Of a DNA stretch of 11,121 nt, positions 1 to 5,910 are shown piece after piece. Position 1 is the first letter of the stretch; each line of letters starts with the position of its first letter. Both the position numbers and the translations under genes were made by a program. The notes under the pieces are model-generated. The model was given only the letters and a program-made list of their open reading frames with translations, did no database searches and was not told the origin of the DNA. Source of the DNA: Vulcanimicrobiia bacterium (lineage in GTDB: Bacteria; Eremiobacterota; Eremiobacteria; Baltobacterales; Baltobacteraceae); contig JAMXLG010000212.1 of assembly GCA_024281135.1 (NCBI GenBank), positions 1-11,121 on the forward strand, written 5' to 3'.

Positions 1-547
1 CAAGCGGCATCAGCGCATCCATCATCGTCGGATACGCCTCGCCCCACATCCATGTTTGCATGCCGCCCAGCGACGTGCCCATCACCAAGCGTAGATGATT
101 GACGTGCAAACCATTGACGATCATGTCGTGCGTCGCGCGCACCATGTCATGATAACCGTAGTGCGGAAACTTCAGGCGCATGCCGTCGCTCGGTTTGCTC
201 GATTGCCCGTGGCCGATCTCGTCCGGAAGAATGATGAAATACTTCTGCGCGTCCAAAATACCGCCGGGCTTAAAGAGCACGCCCGCAAACCGGTCGACGA
301 TAAACTGCTGCGCCGATCCACCCGTACCGTGAATAATGAGCACGGCATTGGTCGTGCGTCCTAACGCGTCGGTGCGCGGCGTTCCGAACGTTTCGTAATG
401 CAAGCGCAGGCCGGTCAGCGTTTCGCCGCTTGCAAAGGTGAACGACGGAATGGTGTACGTGCCGCTCGTAGGCGGCGGATAGTCGGCTGCGACCGCCGCT
501 ACGCTAGATGAAAAAACAAAGACGAGAGCGAGTAGTGCAATACGCAT
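1..547 (-). CDS. Secreted alpha/beta hydrolase, homoserine-acetyltransferase-like (C-terminus beyond window)
   Basis: This is the N-terminal 182 codons of a gene that continues past the left edge, so its stop and part of the catalytic triad cannot be seen. It starts at ATG (MRIALLALVF) with a hydrophobic signal peptide of about 21 residues (SSSVAAVAA, then DYPPP), so export is expected. The mature part is an alpha/beta-hydrolase fold: HGTGGS near residues 73-78 (oxyanion region), PDEIGHGQSSKPSDG near 109-122, and the nucleophile elbow GTSLGG with Ser159. The run of motifs (HYETFGT, LFxPGG, GHGxSSKPSDG, GTSLGGMQTW) is that of the homoserine O-acetyltransferase (MetX)-like family. An exported protein is unlikely to be the cytoplasmic methionine enzyme, so a general hydrolase or esterase is more likely; the substrate is unknown. 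It is divergent from the membrane protein to its right, 5' ends about 100 bases apart. A weak Shine-Dalgarno-like GAAAGAG precedes the start. Confidence 0.85.
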   Translation of the reverse strand, partial: MRIALLALVFVFSSSVAAVAADYPPPTSGTYTIPSFTFASGETLTGLRLHYETFGTPRTDALGRTTNAVLIIHGTGGSAQQFIVDRFAGVLFKPGGILDAQKYFIILPDEIGHGQSSKPSDGMRLKFPHYGYHDMVRATHDMIVNGLHVNHLRLVMGTSLGGMQTWMWGEAYPTMMDALMPL

Positions 548-650
548 GCTCGCTCTTTCGTCTTAGATTTTCAGAATCCGCGCCCTGCCGGCGTCGCCTT
601 GCACCGGGCAGCCGAGCATGCGTATGAGACGATTCGGCGAAGCAAAACGT

Positions 651-1142
651 ATGACCGAAAAACGCAATTGGAATGAAATCTTCCGTCAAGCGATCGTAGC
701 CGGCGTGATTGCAGGTATCCTGATCCAGGCGTACCTGATCGTAACCACCGTCTTACCTTCGCACATGACGGTACTACAAGAGTGGCAATGGATTGCTTCC
801 GCGGCAATCGGCGACGTTGCGTTCACGAACACCGGCTACGCGTGGCTCGGTCTACTCGTTCACTTCATCGTTAGCATCGGCTGGGCCGGCGGCTACGCCT
901 ATCTTGCGCAACAGCAGCAATTCATGAATCGCCGCTGGTACATCTCGGGACCGGTTTTTGGATTCGTCGTCTATATCATCATGGACATCGTGCTGCTCGG
1001 CGCGCGTAAGTTCGTTCCACCGGCAACGCCGAGCGCGTTGCTCAACGTACTGATCGCTCACTGCCTTTTCTTCGGTTTGCCTCTCGCCTTCGTCGTTTAT
1101 CGCCTCGACGCGACAACTATGCGCTCGCCATCGACCCGATAA
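651..1142 (+). CDS. Small integral membrane protein, four predicted helices
   Basis: A 163-residue protein of unknown function. Hydrophobic segments lie near residues 14-35, 64-86, 98-118 and 129-151, which suggests four transmembrane helices with a basic, probably cytoplasmic N-terminus (MTEKRNWNEIFRQ). Conserved-looking features are a membrane His in LLVHFIVSIGWAGGYAY and a small-residue-rich helix GPVFGFVVYIIMDIV. Uncharacterised bacterial membrane proteins with a similar H-F, W and Y pattern exist, but I cannot name the family with confidence. The start is uncertain. ATG at 618 or 624 would add 9-11 basic residues, and no candidate has a clear Shine-Dalgarno. I chose 651 for its A-rich, open leader and normal-looking N-terminus. 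The 3' end overlaps the convergent ureohydrolase by 26 bases. Confidence 0.7.
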   Translation: MTEKRNWNEIFRQAIVAGVIAGILIQAYLIVTTVLPSHMTVLQEWQWIASAAIGDVAFTNTGYAWLGLLVHFIVSIGWAGGYAYLAQQQQFMNRRWYISGPVFGFVVYIIMDIVLLGARKFVPPATPSALLNVLIAHCLFFGLPLAFVVYRLDATTMRSPSTR

Positions 1143-1920
1143 ACTCGCGCGCGAATTTCGCGGCAACCGATGCCGTGACGCCCCCGACATCCTGTCTCGG
1201 ATTGTACTCGACGACGTCGGCGCCGACGATCGTCCCCGGAATCGCTTTCACTACTTCCAACACGTCACGCACGGTAAGGCCGCCGGGTTCGCGATGGGAA
1301 ACGCCCGGGGCAAATGCCGGATCGAGTCCGTCGAGATCGAGCGAGACATAGACGTCACCGCGCGGCAGAGCACTGTGCGCCTTGTGCAGCTGCCACGGCG
1401 CAAAGTCGTGCACGCCGTATTTTTCGACAAGCGTTCGCTGTGGCGGCGACATTGTCCGAATCCCGATTTGCACGAGTTGCACAACGAGGTCGTCTTCAAG
1501 AATGCGCGCGAACGGACACGCATGCGAATAGCGATCGCCTTGAAACGACGGATACATGTCGGGATGCGCATCGAAGTGCACGATAGAGAGCGTCCCGTAT
1601 TCCTTCGCATACGCACGCAGGATCGGATAGGTGATGGAATGATCTCCGCCGATTGAAAGCACACGCCGCCCCGCACGCAACTGTTCGGCAACGGACTCTT
1701 CGATTGCGATGCGATCGTGCTCCGTCTCTTCGATCGTCACGTTTCCGGCGTCGACCATCACGCTCGGAGATCGCAGGTCGACCCCAAGCTCGGTGTAGGG
1801 ATTTCCTTGCTCGCTGAACATCTCGTGGCGGACGAGATCGGGCGCGCCGGCAGCGCCGCGAAGAAACGATGAATGGTCGTCGCTCGGAACACCGAGGAGA
1901 GCAACGCGCGCTTGGGTCAT
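1117..1920 (-). CDS. speB: Ureohydrolase family protein (agmatinase / plant-type arginase-like)
   Basis: A 267-residue binuclear-manganese ureohydrolase. Enzymes of this family split a guanidino compound (arginine, agmatine or a relative) into urea and an amine. The metal-binding motifs are complete: GGDHS (91-95, His94), DAHPD (Asp117, His119, Asp121) and SLDLDGLDP (Asp195, Asp197). They are followed by EPGG (211-214) and GADVVEYNP (233-241). From memory, several details match plant mitochondrial arginase rather than E. coli SpeB: the N-terminal HSSFLRGAAGAP, SHACPFARILE, and FAPGVSHREPGG. Plant-type enzymes may act on arginine and agmatine, so substrate choice cannot be read here. The symbol speB is the conventional label and not a proven activity. 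The ATG has no good Shine-Dalgarno, but it fits the family N-terminus (VALLGVPSDDHSS). It is divergent from alr with a 62-base gap. The 3' end overlaps the membrane-protein gene. Confidence 0.9.
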   Translation of the reverse strand: MTQARVALLGVPSDDHSSFLRGAAGAPDLVRHEMFSEQGNPYTELGVDLRSPSVMVDAGNVTIEETEHDRIAIEESVAEQLRAGRRVLSIGGDHSITYPILRAYAKEYGTLSIVHFDAHPDMYPSFQGDRYSHACPFARILEDDLVVQLVQIGIRTMSPPQRTLVEKYGVHDFAPWQLHKAHSALPRGDVYVSLDLDGLDPAFAPGVSHREPGGLTVRDVLEVVKAIPGTIVGADVVEYNPRQDVGGVTASVAAKFAREFIGSMASA

Positions 1921-1953
1921 GCGGTAATCGTTACGCTTTCACGGCACCGGAAC

Positions 1954-1968
1954 CCGCCTGCTCGGCGG
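1954..1968 (+). other. Small GC hairpin in the alr leader
   Basis: CCGCC and GGCGG flank the loop TGCTC, giving a 5-bp stem that ends 14 bases before the alr GTG. A second short palindrome, GTAA TCG TTAC (1924-1934), lies next to the divergent ureohydrolase start. Either could be chance in GC-rich DNA. I see no clear promoter or Shine-Dalgarno in this 62-base gap. Confidence 0.2.
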
Positions 1969-1982
1969 CGAACAATCGACGC

Positions 1983-3110
1983 GTGATCGGAGCCCTTCAC
2001 GTTTCGCTTTCAGCGTTGCGCCATAACGCGCAGGCGCTTCGCAATCTCGTCGGCCAGAGCGCCGCGGCGTTCGTCGTAAAGGGCAACGCGTACGGTCACG
2101 GCATCGTCGAAACCGCGCTAGCGGTCGAGCCGTTTGCAAAGAAACTCTGCGTCTATTCGATCGAGGAAGCCGTCGTATTGCGCGAAGGCGGCATTACCGC
2201 ACCGATCCTCATCATGGGCCCGGTTCCCCCGGAAGTCTTCGACGAGATGCTAGAACTCGACGCGGAAATGGCGCTTTGGGACGTGCACGAGTACGTGCGC
2301 ACGCTTTCGGCATCCGCGAAAAAAGCCCATAAGCGCGCGAAGGTACACGTCAAAATGAACACCGGTTTGAACCGTTTGGGGCTCGAACCGGAAGAGCTTG
2401 CGGATGCGATCGAAGATTATTGTCATGTGCCGGAGTTAGAAATCGCCGGCATTTTTTCGCATCTCGCGGCAGCCGAAGAAATCGACTCGCCGTACACGAT
2501 GCATCAACTCGAGCGGTTCAATAAGGGCTACACGCAGGCCGAACCGGTGCTCGCGTCCCACGGCATGATTCCGATTCGTCACATCGCTGCATCCGCCGCC
2601 GCCATGATGTGGCCGCAAACGCGGCTCGATATGTGCCGCATCGGCATCGCACTCTACGGGTTGTGGCCGTCGCCGCAAACCCGTGAAGCCATGAATGGCG
2701 GCAAGTTGCCGCTGCAGCCGGCGCTTTCGTACGTTACGGAACTGATCACGACGCGGCAAATCGCCGCCGGTGAAGCGGTCGGCTACGGCACCACGTTTCA
2801 TGCACCGCGCACAATGCACATCGGCGTGATTCCGCTCGGCTATGCCGACGGAATTCCCCGCGCGCTCAGCAACACCGGATCCGTTCTTATCGACGGCGCG
2901 CGGTGTTCCATCATCGGCCGCGTCGCGATGAATATGTCTATCGTCGACCTCACCCATGCACCCAGTGCGAAGAGCGGATCGCGCGTGACGCTCATCGGCC
3001 GCGACGGCGAGGAAGAGATCACCGCCGAGGATTGGGGCACGTGGGCCGGCTCGATCAACTACGAAATCGTCTCGCGGATTCCCGAGTCGCTGCCACGCGT
3101 GTATATGTAA
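1983..3110 (+). CDS. alr: Alanine racemase
   Basis: A PLP-dependent fold-type III racemase interconverting L- and D-alanine, the source of D-Ala for peptidoglycan. The PLP lysine is Lys33 in VVKGNAYGHG. HVKMNTGLNRLG (122-133), IFSHLAAAEE and SAAAMMWP follow, then RIGIALYGLWP. The second catalytic base is Tyr268 in VGYGTTF, and the C-terminal beta domain has IPLGYADGIPR, GRVAMNMSIVDLT and WGTWAGSINYEIVSRI. Its length of 375 residues is normal for Alr. I chose the GTG start because it gives the usual beginning of the family. The only other in-frame start, ATG at 1869, would add 38 atypical residues and run into the divergent ureohydrolase gene. Two positions depart from the usual consensus: KGN instead of KAN at the PLP lysine, and MNM instead of MDQ/MDM in the GRV motif. 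The catalytic Lys and Tyr are intact, so activity is expected. A stalk-domain gene follows after 33 bases. Confidence 0.94.
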   Translation: MIGALHVSLSALRHNAQALRNLVGQSAAAFVVKGNAYGHGIVETALAVEPFAKKLCVYSIEEAVVLREGGITAPILIMGPVPPEVFDEMLELDAEMALWDVHEYVRTLSASAKKAHKRAKVHVKMNTGLNRLGLEPEELADAIEDYCHVPELEIAGIFSHLAAAEEIDSPYTMHQLERFNKGYTQAEPVLASHGMIPIRHIAASAAAMMWPQTRLDMCRIGIALYGLWPSPQTREAMNGGKLPLQPALSYVTELITTRQIAAGEAVGYGTTFHAPRTMHIGVIPLGYADGIPRALSNTGSVLIDGARCSIIGRVAMNMSIVDLTHAPSAKSGSRVTLIGRDGEEEITAEDWGTWAGSINYEIVSRIPESLPRVYM

Positions 3111-3123
3111 CGAAAGGCGCGGG

Positions 3124-3147
3124 ATGATGCGTTACTTCTTCAGATGA
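3124..3147 (+). other. Seven-codon mini-ORF with ATGA overlap to the stalk protein start
   Basis: ATG ATG CGT TAC TTC TTC AGA TGA encodes MMRYFFR. It is preceded at a sensible distance by GAAAGGCG, the only Shine-Dalgarno-like sequence in the alr-stalk gap. Its TGA overlaps the ATG at 3144 as ATGA, the usual layout of translational coupling. Two readings are possible: a real coupled leader, or the frameshifted start of a former signal peptide (see the stalk protein entry). Confidence 0.4.
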
Positions 3148-4268
3148 TCAGCGCGCAGCCCGCCATTCGCGTCGCCGTGAACGATCGGCAGCTCCCCGTC
3201 CTCGCCATCGAGGACGGCGGCCGCGTGCTGGTGCCGTTCCGCGCGGTGGTCGAAGCGCTCGGTGGAAGCGTGTCGCAGTTTCATCTTCCGCTCCCGCCGC
3301 CCGCGCGTGTCGTTGCCGGGCGCACCTACGCATCGATTCGCTTCCTCGCAACGCGCTTAAACGCCGACATCGAATACGACGCGCGAGCGCATGTCGTGCA
3401 AGTGTACACGCATCAAGCCGTCGCTGCGGGCGCATCGCCGGCAGCAACCGTCGCTCCGGTGATGGCGCAACAACCTGCGCCCAATACGCGTGTTGGATCA
3501 GCGTATCCGACGGTTTCAGCGAATCTTCCCATTGCGAACGGAAGCTCGATCGCGACGCTACGTCTATTCGTCGATAATGTCGATGTGACGCGCGACTCGA
3601 ACTACGCGGGCTCGTTCGTCACGTATATTCCGCGCGATGGGTTGCATCAGGGAACGCACACGGTTTCGGTCAACGGCACCGCAAGCGACGGGAAAGCATT
3701 CAGCAGTTCATGGTCGTTTGAAACGACAACGGCTCCAGAACCCGACGTCGCCGCACTGACGCCTCCGTCGTCGTTCTACGGCGCAAGTCCGATTCAGTTC
3801 AACGTGTCGGGAAATCAATTCGTCGGAGGATCGCCGATCAGCGTGCAGATGACGGCACCACCAGGCGGTCAGGCATTTGCATTTGTCTGCACCTCGGCCT
3901 GGCATTTTCCGCTCTATGCCGCGCCGCTGTCGCAGTTCTACGCGGCCTCAATTCCGACGAGCGCAGTCGGCGCGGCGATCAACTGTCCGATCACCGCGAT
4001 GTATGTCGCCCCCGACGGTACCGTGACGTACTCGTCATATCCGGTCTTCGTTCAACTGCTGCCGCCGCAGACGCCCGCGCAACAACCATCAACCCCGGTA
4101 CCGCAACCGACGCGCATTCCGGCACCGCCGACGATCCGCAAGACCCCAGCGCCGCAACCGGTCCGAACGCCGCTACCGGTGCAAACGCAGATACCGAGGC
4201 CGGTTCGTACGCCGACGCGCAGCACCGAACCGAAAGTTCGTCCGTCGCCCTATCCGCGCACGGAATAG
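3144..4268 (+). CDS. Stalk-domain (copper amine oxidase N-terminal-like) protein with Ig-like modules and proline-rich tail
   Basis: A 374-residue protein with a modular, surface-type build. Residues 5-90 resemble the copper amine oxidase N-terminal (stalk) domain: VAVNDRQLPV, then GRVLVPFRAVVEALGGSV, then RTYASIRFLATRLNADIEYD and the closing strand VVQVYT. This domain is a non-catalytic beta module common in secreted proteins. A linker follows. One Ig-like beta module spans about 118-195 (LRLFVDNVDVT, GTHTVSVNGTASDG) and a second about 206-306, whose two cysteines (Cys249, Cys281) could form a disulfide. Residues 307-374 are proline-rich with repeated TP, QP and RTP units, as in wall-spanning tails. 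The oddity is the N-terminus. The protein begins MISAQPAIRV, as if at the end of a signal peptide, but no hydrophobic core is encoded in frame. The adhesive or structural role is inference. It sits downstream of alr in the same direction and overlaps the convergent dehydrogenase by 19 bases. Confidence 0.75.
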   Translation: MISAQPAIRVAVNDRQLPVLAIEDGGRVLVPFRAVVEALGGSVSQFHLPLPPPARVVAGRTYASIRFLATRLNADIEYDARAHVVQVYTHQAVAAGASPAATVAPVMAQQPAPNTRVGSAYPTVSANLPIANGSSIATLRLFVDNVDVTRDSNYAGSFVTYIPRDGLHQGTHTVSVNGTASDGKAFSSSWSFETTTAPEPDVAALTPPSSFYGASPIQFNVSGNQFVGGSPISVQMTAPPGGQAFAFVCTSAWHFPLYAAPLSQFYAASIPTSAVGAAINCPITAMYVAPDGTVTYSSYPVFVQLLPPQTPAQQPSTPVPQPTRIPAPPTIRKTPAPQPVRTPLPVQTQIPRPVRTPTRSTEPKVRPSPYPRTE

Positions 4269-5002
4269 GCCGGCGTACCGGCGAGCTGTCCGCCGTCGAT
4301 CGTCACGACGCTTCCGGTTATAAACTGCGCGTCAGGTGAGCACAACCAGCGCACGAGATTCGCAACGTCTTTGGGATCGCCGATGTGTTGCACAGGGATA
4401 TAGCGGCCGATCTTATCGCGCTGATCCGCCGGAATTCGCTCCGTTGCAATTGCGCCGGGAGCGACTACGTTGATACGAATGTTACTCGCGGCGTAATCGA
4501 GCGCTGCCGCTTTGCTCAGGCCGACGATCCCGTGCTTCGCCGCACAGTACGGTCCAAGACGCGAGACGCCTTGTAATCCCGCCGTTGACGACATGTTGAC
4601 GATGGCGCCGGCACCACGCTGAAGCATCGCGCGCAGTTCCGCGCGCATCGCGAGAAAGGTGCCGCTCAAATTGATTTGCACGGCGTGCTCGAACTCGGCG
4701 GGTTCGAGTTCGGCAAGCGGCTTCGTCGGCGGACCGCCACCAGCATTATTGAATGCGACGTCGAGACCACCGAATCGTTCGACTGCCTGTTGAACGACCG
4801 CGTCCATCGCTGAGCTCTCCGTAACATCGGCCGGTACCACGAGCGCATCGGCTCCCTTCGCGCTGATGCTCGACGCGAGAGAATCGAGAACGTCTTTTCG
4901 CCGCGCCGTGAGTACGACTGCATATCCGGCGTCGGCAAATGCATGGGCAGCCGCCGCGCCGATCGCACTCGTCGCGCCCGTAATGATCGCGACGCGTTTC
5001 AC
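4250..5002 (-). CDS. Short-chain dehydrogenase/reductase (SDR), FabG-like
   Basis: A 250-residue classical SDR, a cytoplasmic NAD(P)(H)-dependent oxidoreductase. The cofactor motif is TGATSAIG (8-15), with Ala where Gly is more usual (TGxxxGIG). Arg34-Arg35 after beta-2 (TARRKD) favours NADPH. NNAG is at 85-88. The catalytic residues are Asn111, Ser139 (NMSS), Tyr152 and Lys156 (YCAAK). The C-terminus is typical: RINVVAPGAIATE, then FITGSVVTIDGGQ. The substrate cannot be inferred; FabG-like and detoxifying SDRs look alike. Translation starts at GTG. A strong GGAGG sits nine bases upstream, inside the last codons of the VOC gene, whose stop is two bases before this start. The two genes are therefore one operon, probably under the divergent MarR regulator. 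The 3' end overlaps the stalk gene. Confidence 0.92.
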   Translation of the reverse strand: MKRVAIITGATSAIGAAAAHAFADAGYAVVLTARRKDVLDSLASSISAKGADALVVPADVTESSAMDAVVQQAVERFGGLDVAFNNAGGGPPTKPLAELEPAEFEHAVQINLSGTFLAMRAELRAMLQRGAGAIVNMSSTAGLQGVSRLGPYCAAKHGIVGLSKAAALDYAASNIRINVVAPGAIATERIPADQRDKIGRYIPVQHIGDPKDVANLVRWLCSPDAQFITGSVVTIDGGQLAGTPAYSVRG

Positions 5003-5004
5003 CT

Positions 5005-5397
5005 TTACACGCCTCCGTACGGACGCGTGATGATCTCCATGTTGTGTCCGTCCGGATCTTCAAAGTAGAGTCCGCGCCCGCCGTCTCCGTGATTGATCGC
5101 GTTCGGACGCGTATGCATCGGGTCCGCCCAGTACCGTACGCCGCGCGCTTTGATTCTATCGAACGCCTCATCAAAGTCTCTTTCCGAGATGAGAAACGCG
5201 TAGTGCGCCGGTGAGACGGCGCGATCATTATCCATGTAATCGAGCGTCACACGGTTATCCACCTTGACCGCCAAGAACGGCCCAAATCGCGCCGGCTCGG
5301 GCAGGCCCAGTATGTACGCGAGGAAATTTGCCGATTCGCTCTTGTTGCGCGAATAGACGATCGTGTGGTTGAGTTCCACTGGCATGCTACTACTCAT
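5005..5397 (-). CDS. VOC superfamily (glyoxalase/dioxygenase-fold) protein
   Basis: A 130-residue single-chain VOC protein made of two beta-alpha-beta-beta-beta modules. Likely metal ligands are His11 (ELNHTIVYSRN), His65 (PAHYAFLIS) and Glu121 (GHNMEII). GLYFEDPDGHNMEI near 109-122 is the signature end strand of the fold. Two His and one Glu at this spacing occur in FosA-type thiol transferases and extradiol dioxygenases. Classical glyoxalase I has an extra Glu ligand, so methylglyoxal is not the default substrate. The role is probably detoxification or modification of a small reactive molecule (inference). The ATG at 5397 follows GAGG with a short spacer; an in-frame ATG at 5385 is possible. 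The start codon lies within the palindrome at 5396-5422. It is the first gene of a two-gene operon with the SDR. Confidence 0.88.
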   Translation of the reverse strand: MSSSMPVELNHTIVYSRNKSESANFLAYILGLPEPARFGPFLAVKVDNRVTLDYMDNDRAVSPAHYAFLISERDFDEAFDRIKARGVRYWADPMHTRPNAINHGDGGRGLYFEDPDGHNMEIITRPYGGV

Positions 5398-5422
5398 AGA
5401 CCTCGAATAGTTCGATGTCTAT
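5396..5422. promoter_or_regulatory. Operator-like 27-bp palindrome O1 over the VOC start
   Basis: The left arm ATAGACCTCGAA and right arm TTCGATGTCTAT flank a TAG centre. Eleven of twelve arm positions are complementary; only the C/T pair at 5402/5416 fails. It overlaps the VOC start codon and lies just downstream of the candidate minus-strand promoter, where a bound repressor would block transcription. The size and symmetry fit a dimeric winged-helix regulator, and marR is divergent next door. Confidence 0.7.
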
Positions 5423-5424
5423 CT

Positions 5425-5451
5425 ATTATCACGATTCTTCCAGCAGTACAA
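5425..5451 (-). promoter_or_regulatory. Candidate promoter for the VOC-SDR operon
   Basis: On the minus strand a -35-like TTGTAC (5446-5451) and a -10-like GATAAT (5425-5430) are separated by 15 bases. The -10 matches TATAAT at five of six positions; the spacer is short. It lies between the two palindromes, inside the imperfect inverted repeat TCTATCTATT (5418-5427) and AATAGGTAGA (5450-5459). Confidence 0.4.
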
Positions 5452-5454
5452 TAG

Positions 5455-5481
5455 GTAGATGACGAATTGTTTGGTATCTAT
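5455..5481. promoter_or_regulatory. Second operator-like palindrome O2 upstream of marR
   Basis: The left arm GTAGATGACGAA and right arm TTTGGTATCTAT flank a TTG centre, the same 12-3-12 layout as the palindrome at 5396-5422. Within the site 8 of 12 arm positions pair. Against the first site its left arm matches at 8 of 12 and its right arm at 9 of 12. It overlaps the region just upstream of and into the marR -10, which fits autorepression. The centres of the two sites are 59 bases apart. Confidence 0.55.
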
Positions 5482-5484
5482 ATT
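5479..5484 (+). promoter_or_regulatory. Candidate marR -10 element, possible leaderless transcript
   Basis: TATATT lies six bases before the marR ATG, so a transcript would begin at or next to the start codon. This fits the absence of any Shine-Dalgarno upstream of marR. No convincing -35 is visible. It overlaps the right end of the palindrome at 5455-5481. Confidence 0.4.
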
Positions 5485-5490
5485 TCGAAT

Positions 5491-5910
5491 ATGAAACCCG
5501 CCGAGACCCCGATTGGACTTCTCCTAACCCAGACGTCGAGGAAAGTGAGCCGTGCCTTCGACGAGGCGCTCGCTGAGGCGGGAGGGTCGCATACCATATG
5601 GATCATTCTGCTGTCGCTTGTGCGCGGCGGAGCGCTGAACCACGGCGAACTCGCCGAGCGGGTCGGCATCAAAGGTCCGACGTTGACGCACCATCTCGAC
5701 GGACTCGAAAAGCGAGGCATCGTAACGCGCGAGCGTCTCCCCGATAACCGTCGCACCCAAATCGTAAATCTTACCGAGACGGGCACGGCGCTCTTCCATC
5801 GACTGCGCAAGGGCGCGCAGGGGTTCGATGCGCGCCTCCGCCGGACATTCACGGAAAGAGAACTCGGTGAGTTACGCCGTGCGCTTCAAAAAATGAGCGG
5901 CAGCGTTTAG
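5491..5910 (+). CDS. MarR family transcriptional regulator
   Basis: A 139-residue winged-helix DNA-binding protein that acts as a dimer, usually as a repressor relieved by small aromatic or oxidising ligands. Helices 1-2 (about 5-45) and the C-terminal helices (about 98-137) form the dimer interface. The helix-turn-helix runs through LNHGELAERVGIKGPTLTHHLDGLEKRGIV (49-78), with recognition helix near 63-74. The wing carries the family signature LPDNRRTQIVNLTETG (83-98). I chose ATG at 5491; an in-frame TTG eight codons upstream lies inside the promoter and palindrome. There is no Shine-Dalgarno, so translation may be leaderless. It is divergent from the VOC-SDR operon across 93 bases with two matching palindromes, which points to control of that operon and of itself. 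Its TAG overlaps the stop of the convergent dacB gene. Confidence 0.92.
   Translation: MKPAETPIGLLLTQTSRKVSRAFDEALAEAGGSHTIWIILLSLVRGGALNHGELAERVGIKGPTLTHHLDGLEKRGIVTRERLPDNRRTQIVNLTETGTALFHRLRKGAQGFDARLRRTFTERELGELRRALQKMSGSV

Noticed and set aside
1869..1982. N-terminal extension of alr from ATG at 1869
   Set aside because: The 38 residues do not look like any Alr N-terminus and overlap the start of the divergent ureohydrolase. GTG at 1983 gives the normal family length.
2436..2957. Minus-strand open frame of 173 codons opposite alr
   Set aside because: It lies wholly within the alanine racemase gene, has no recognisable motif, and its composition mirrors the alr codons.
4080..4260. Tandem DNA repeat in the stalk protein tail
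   Set aside because: The recurring CCG and CAA-type codons reflect a proline-rich peptide. Unit length and sequence vary too much for a true tandem repeat.
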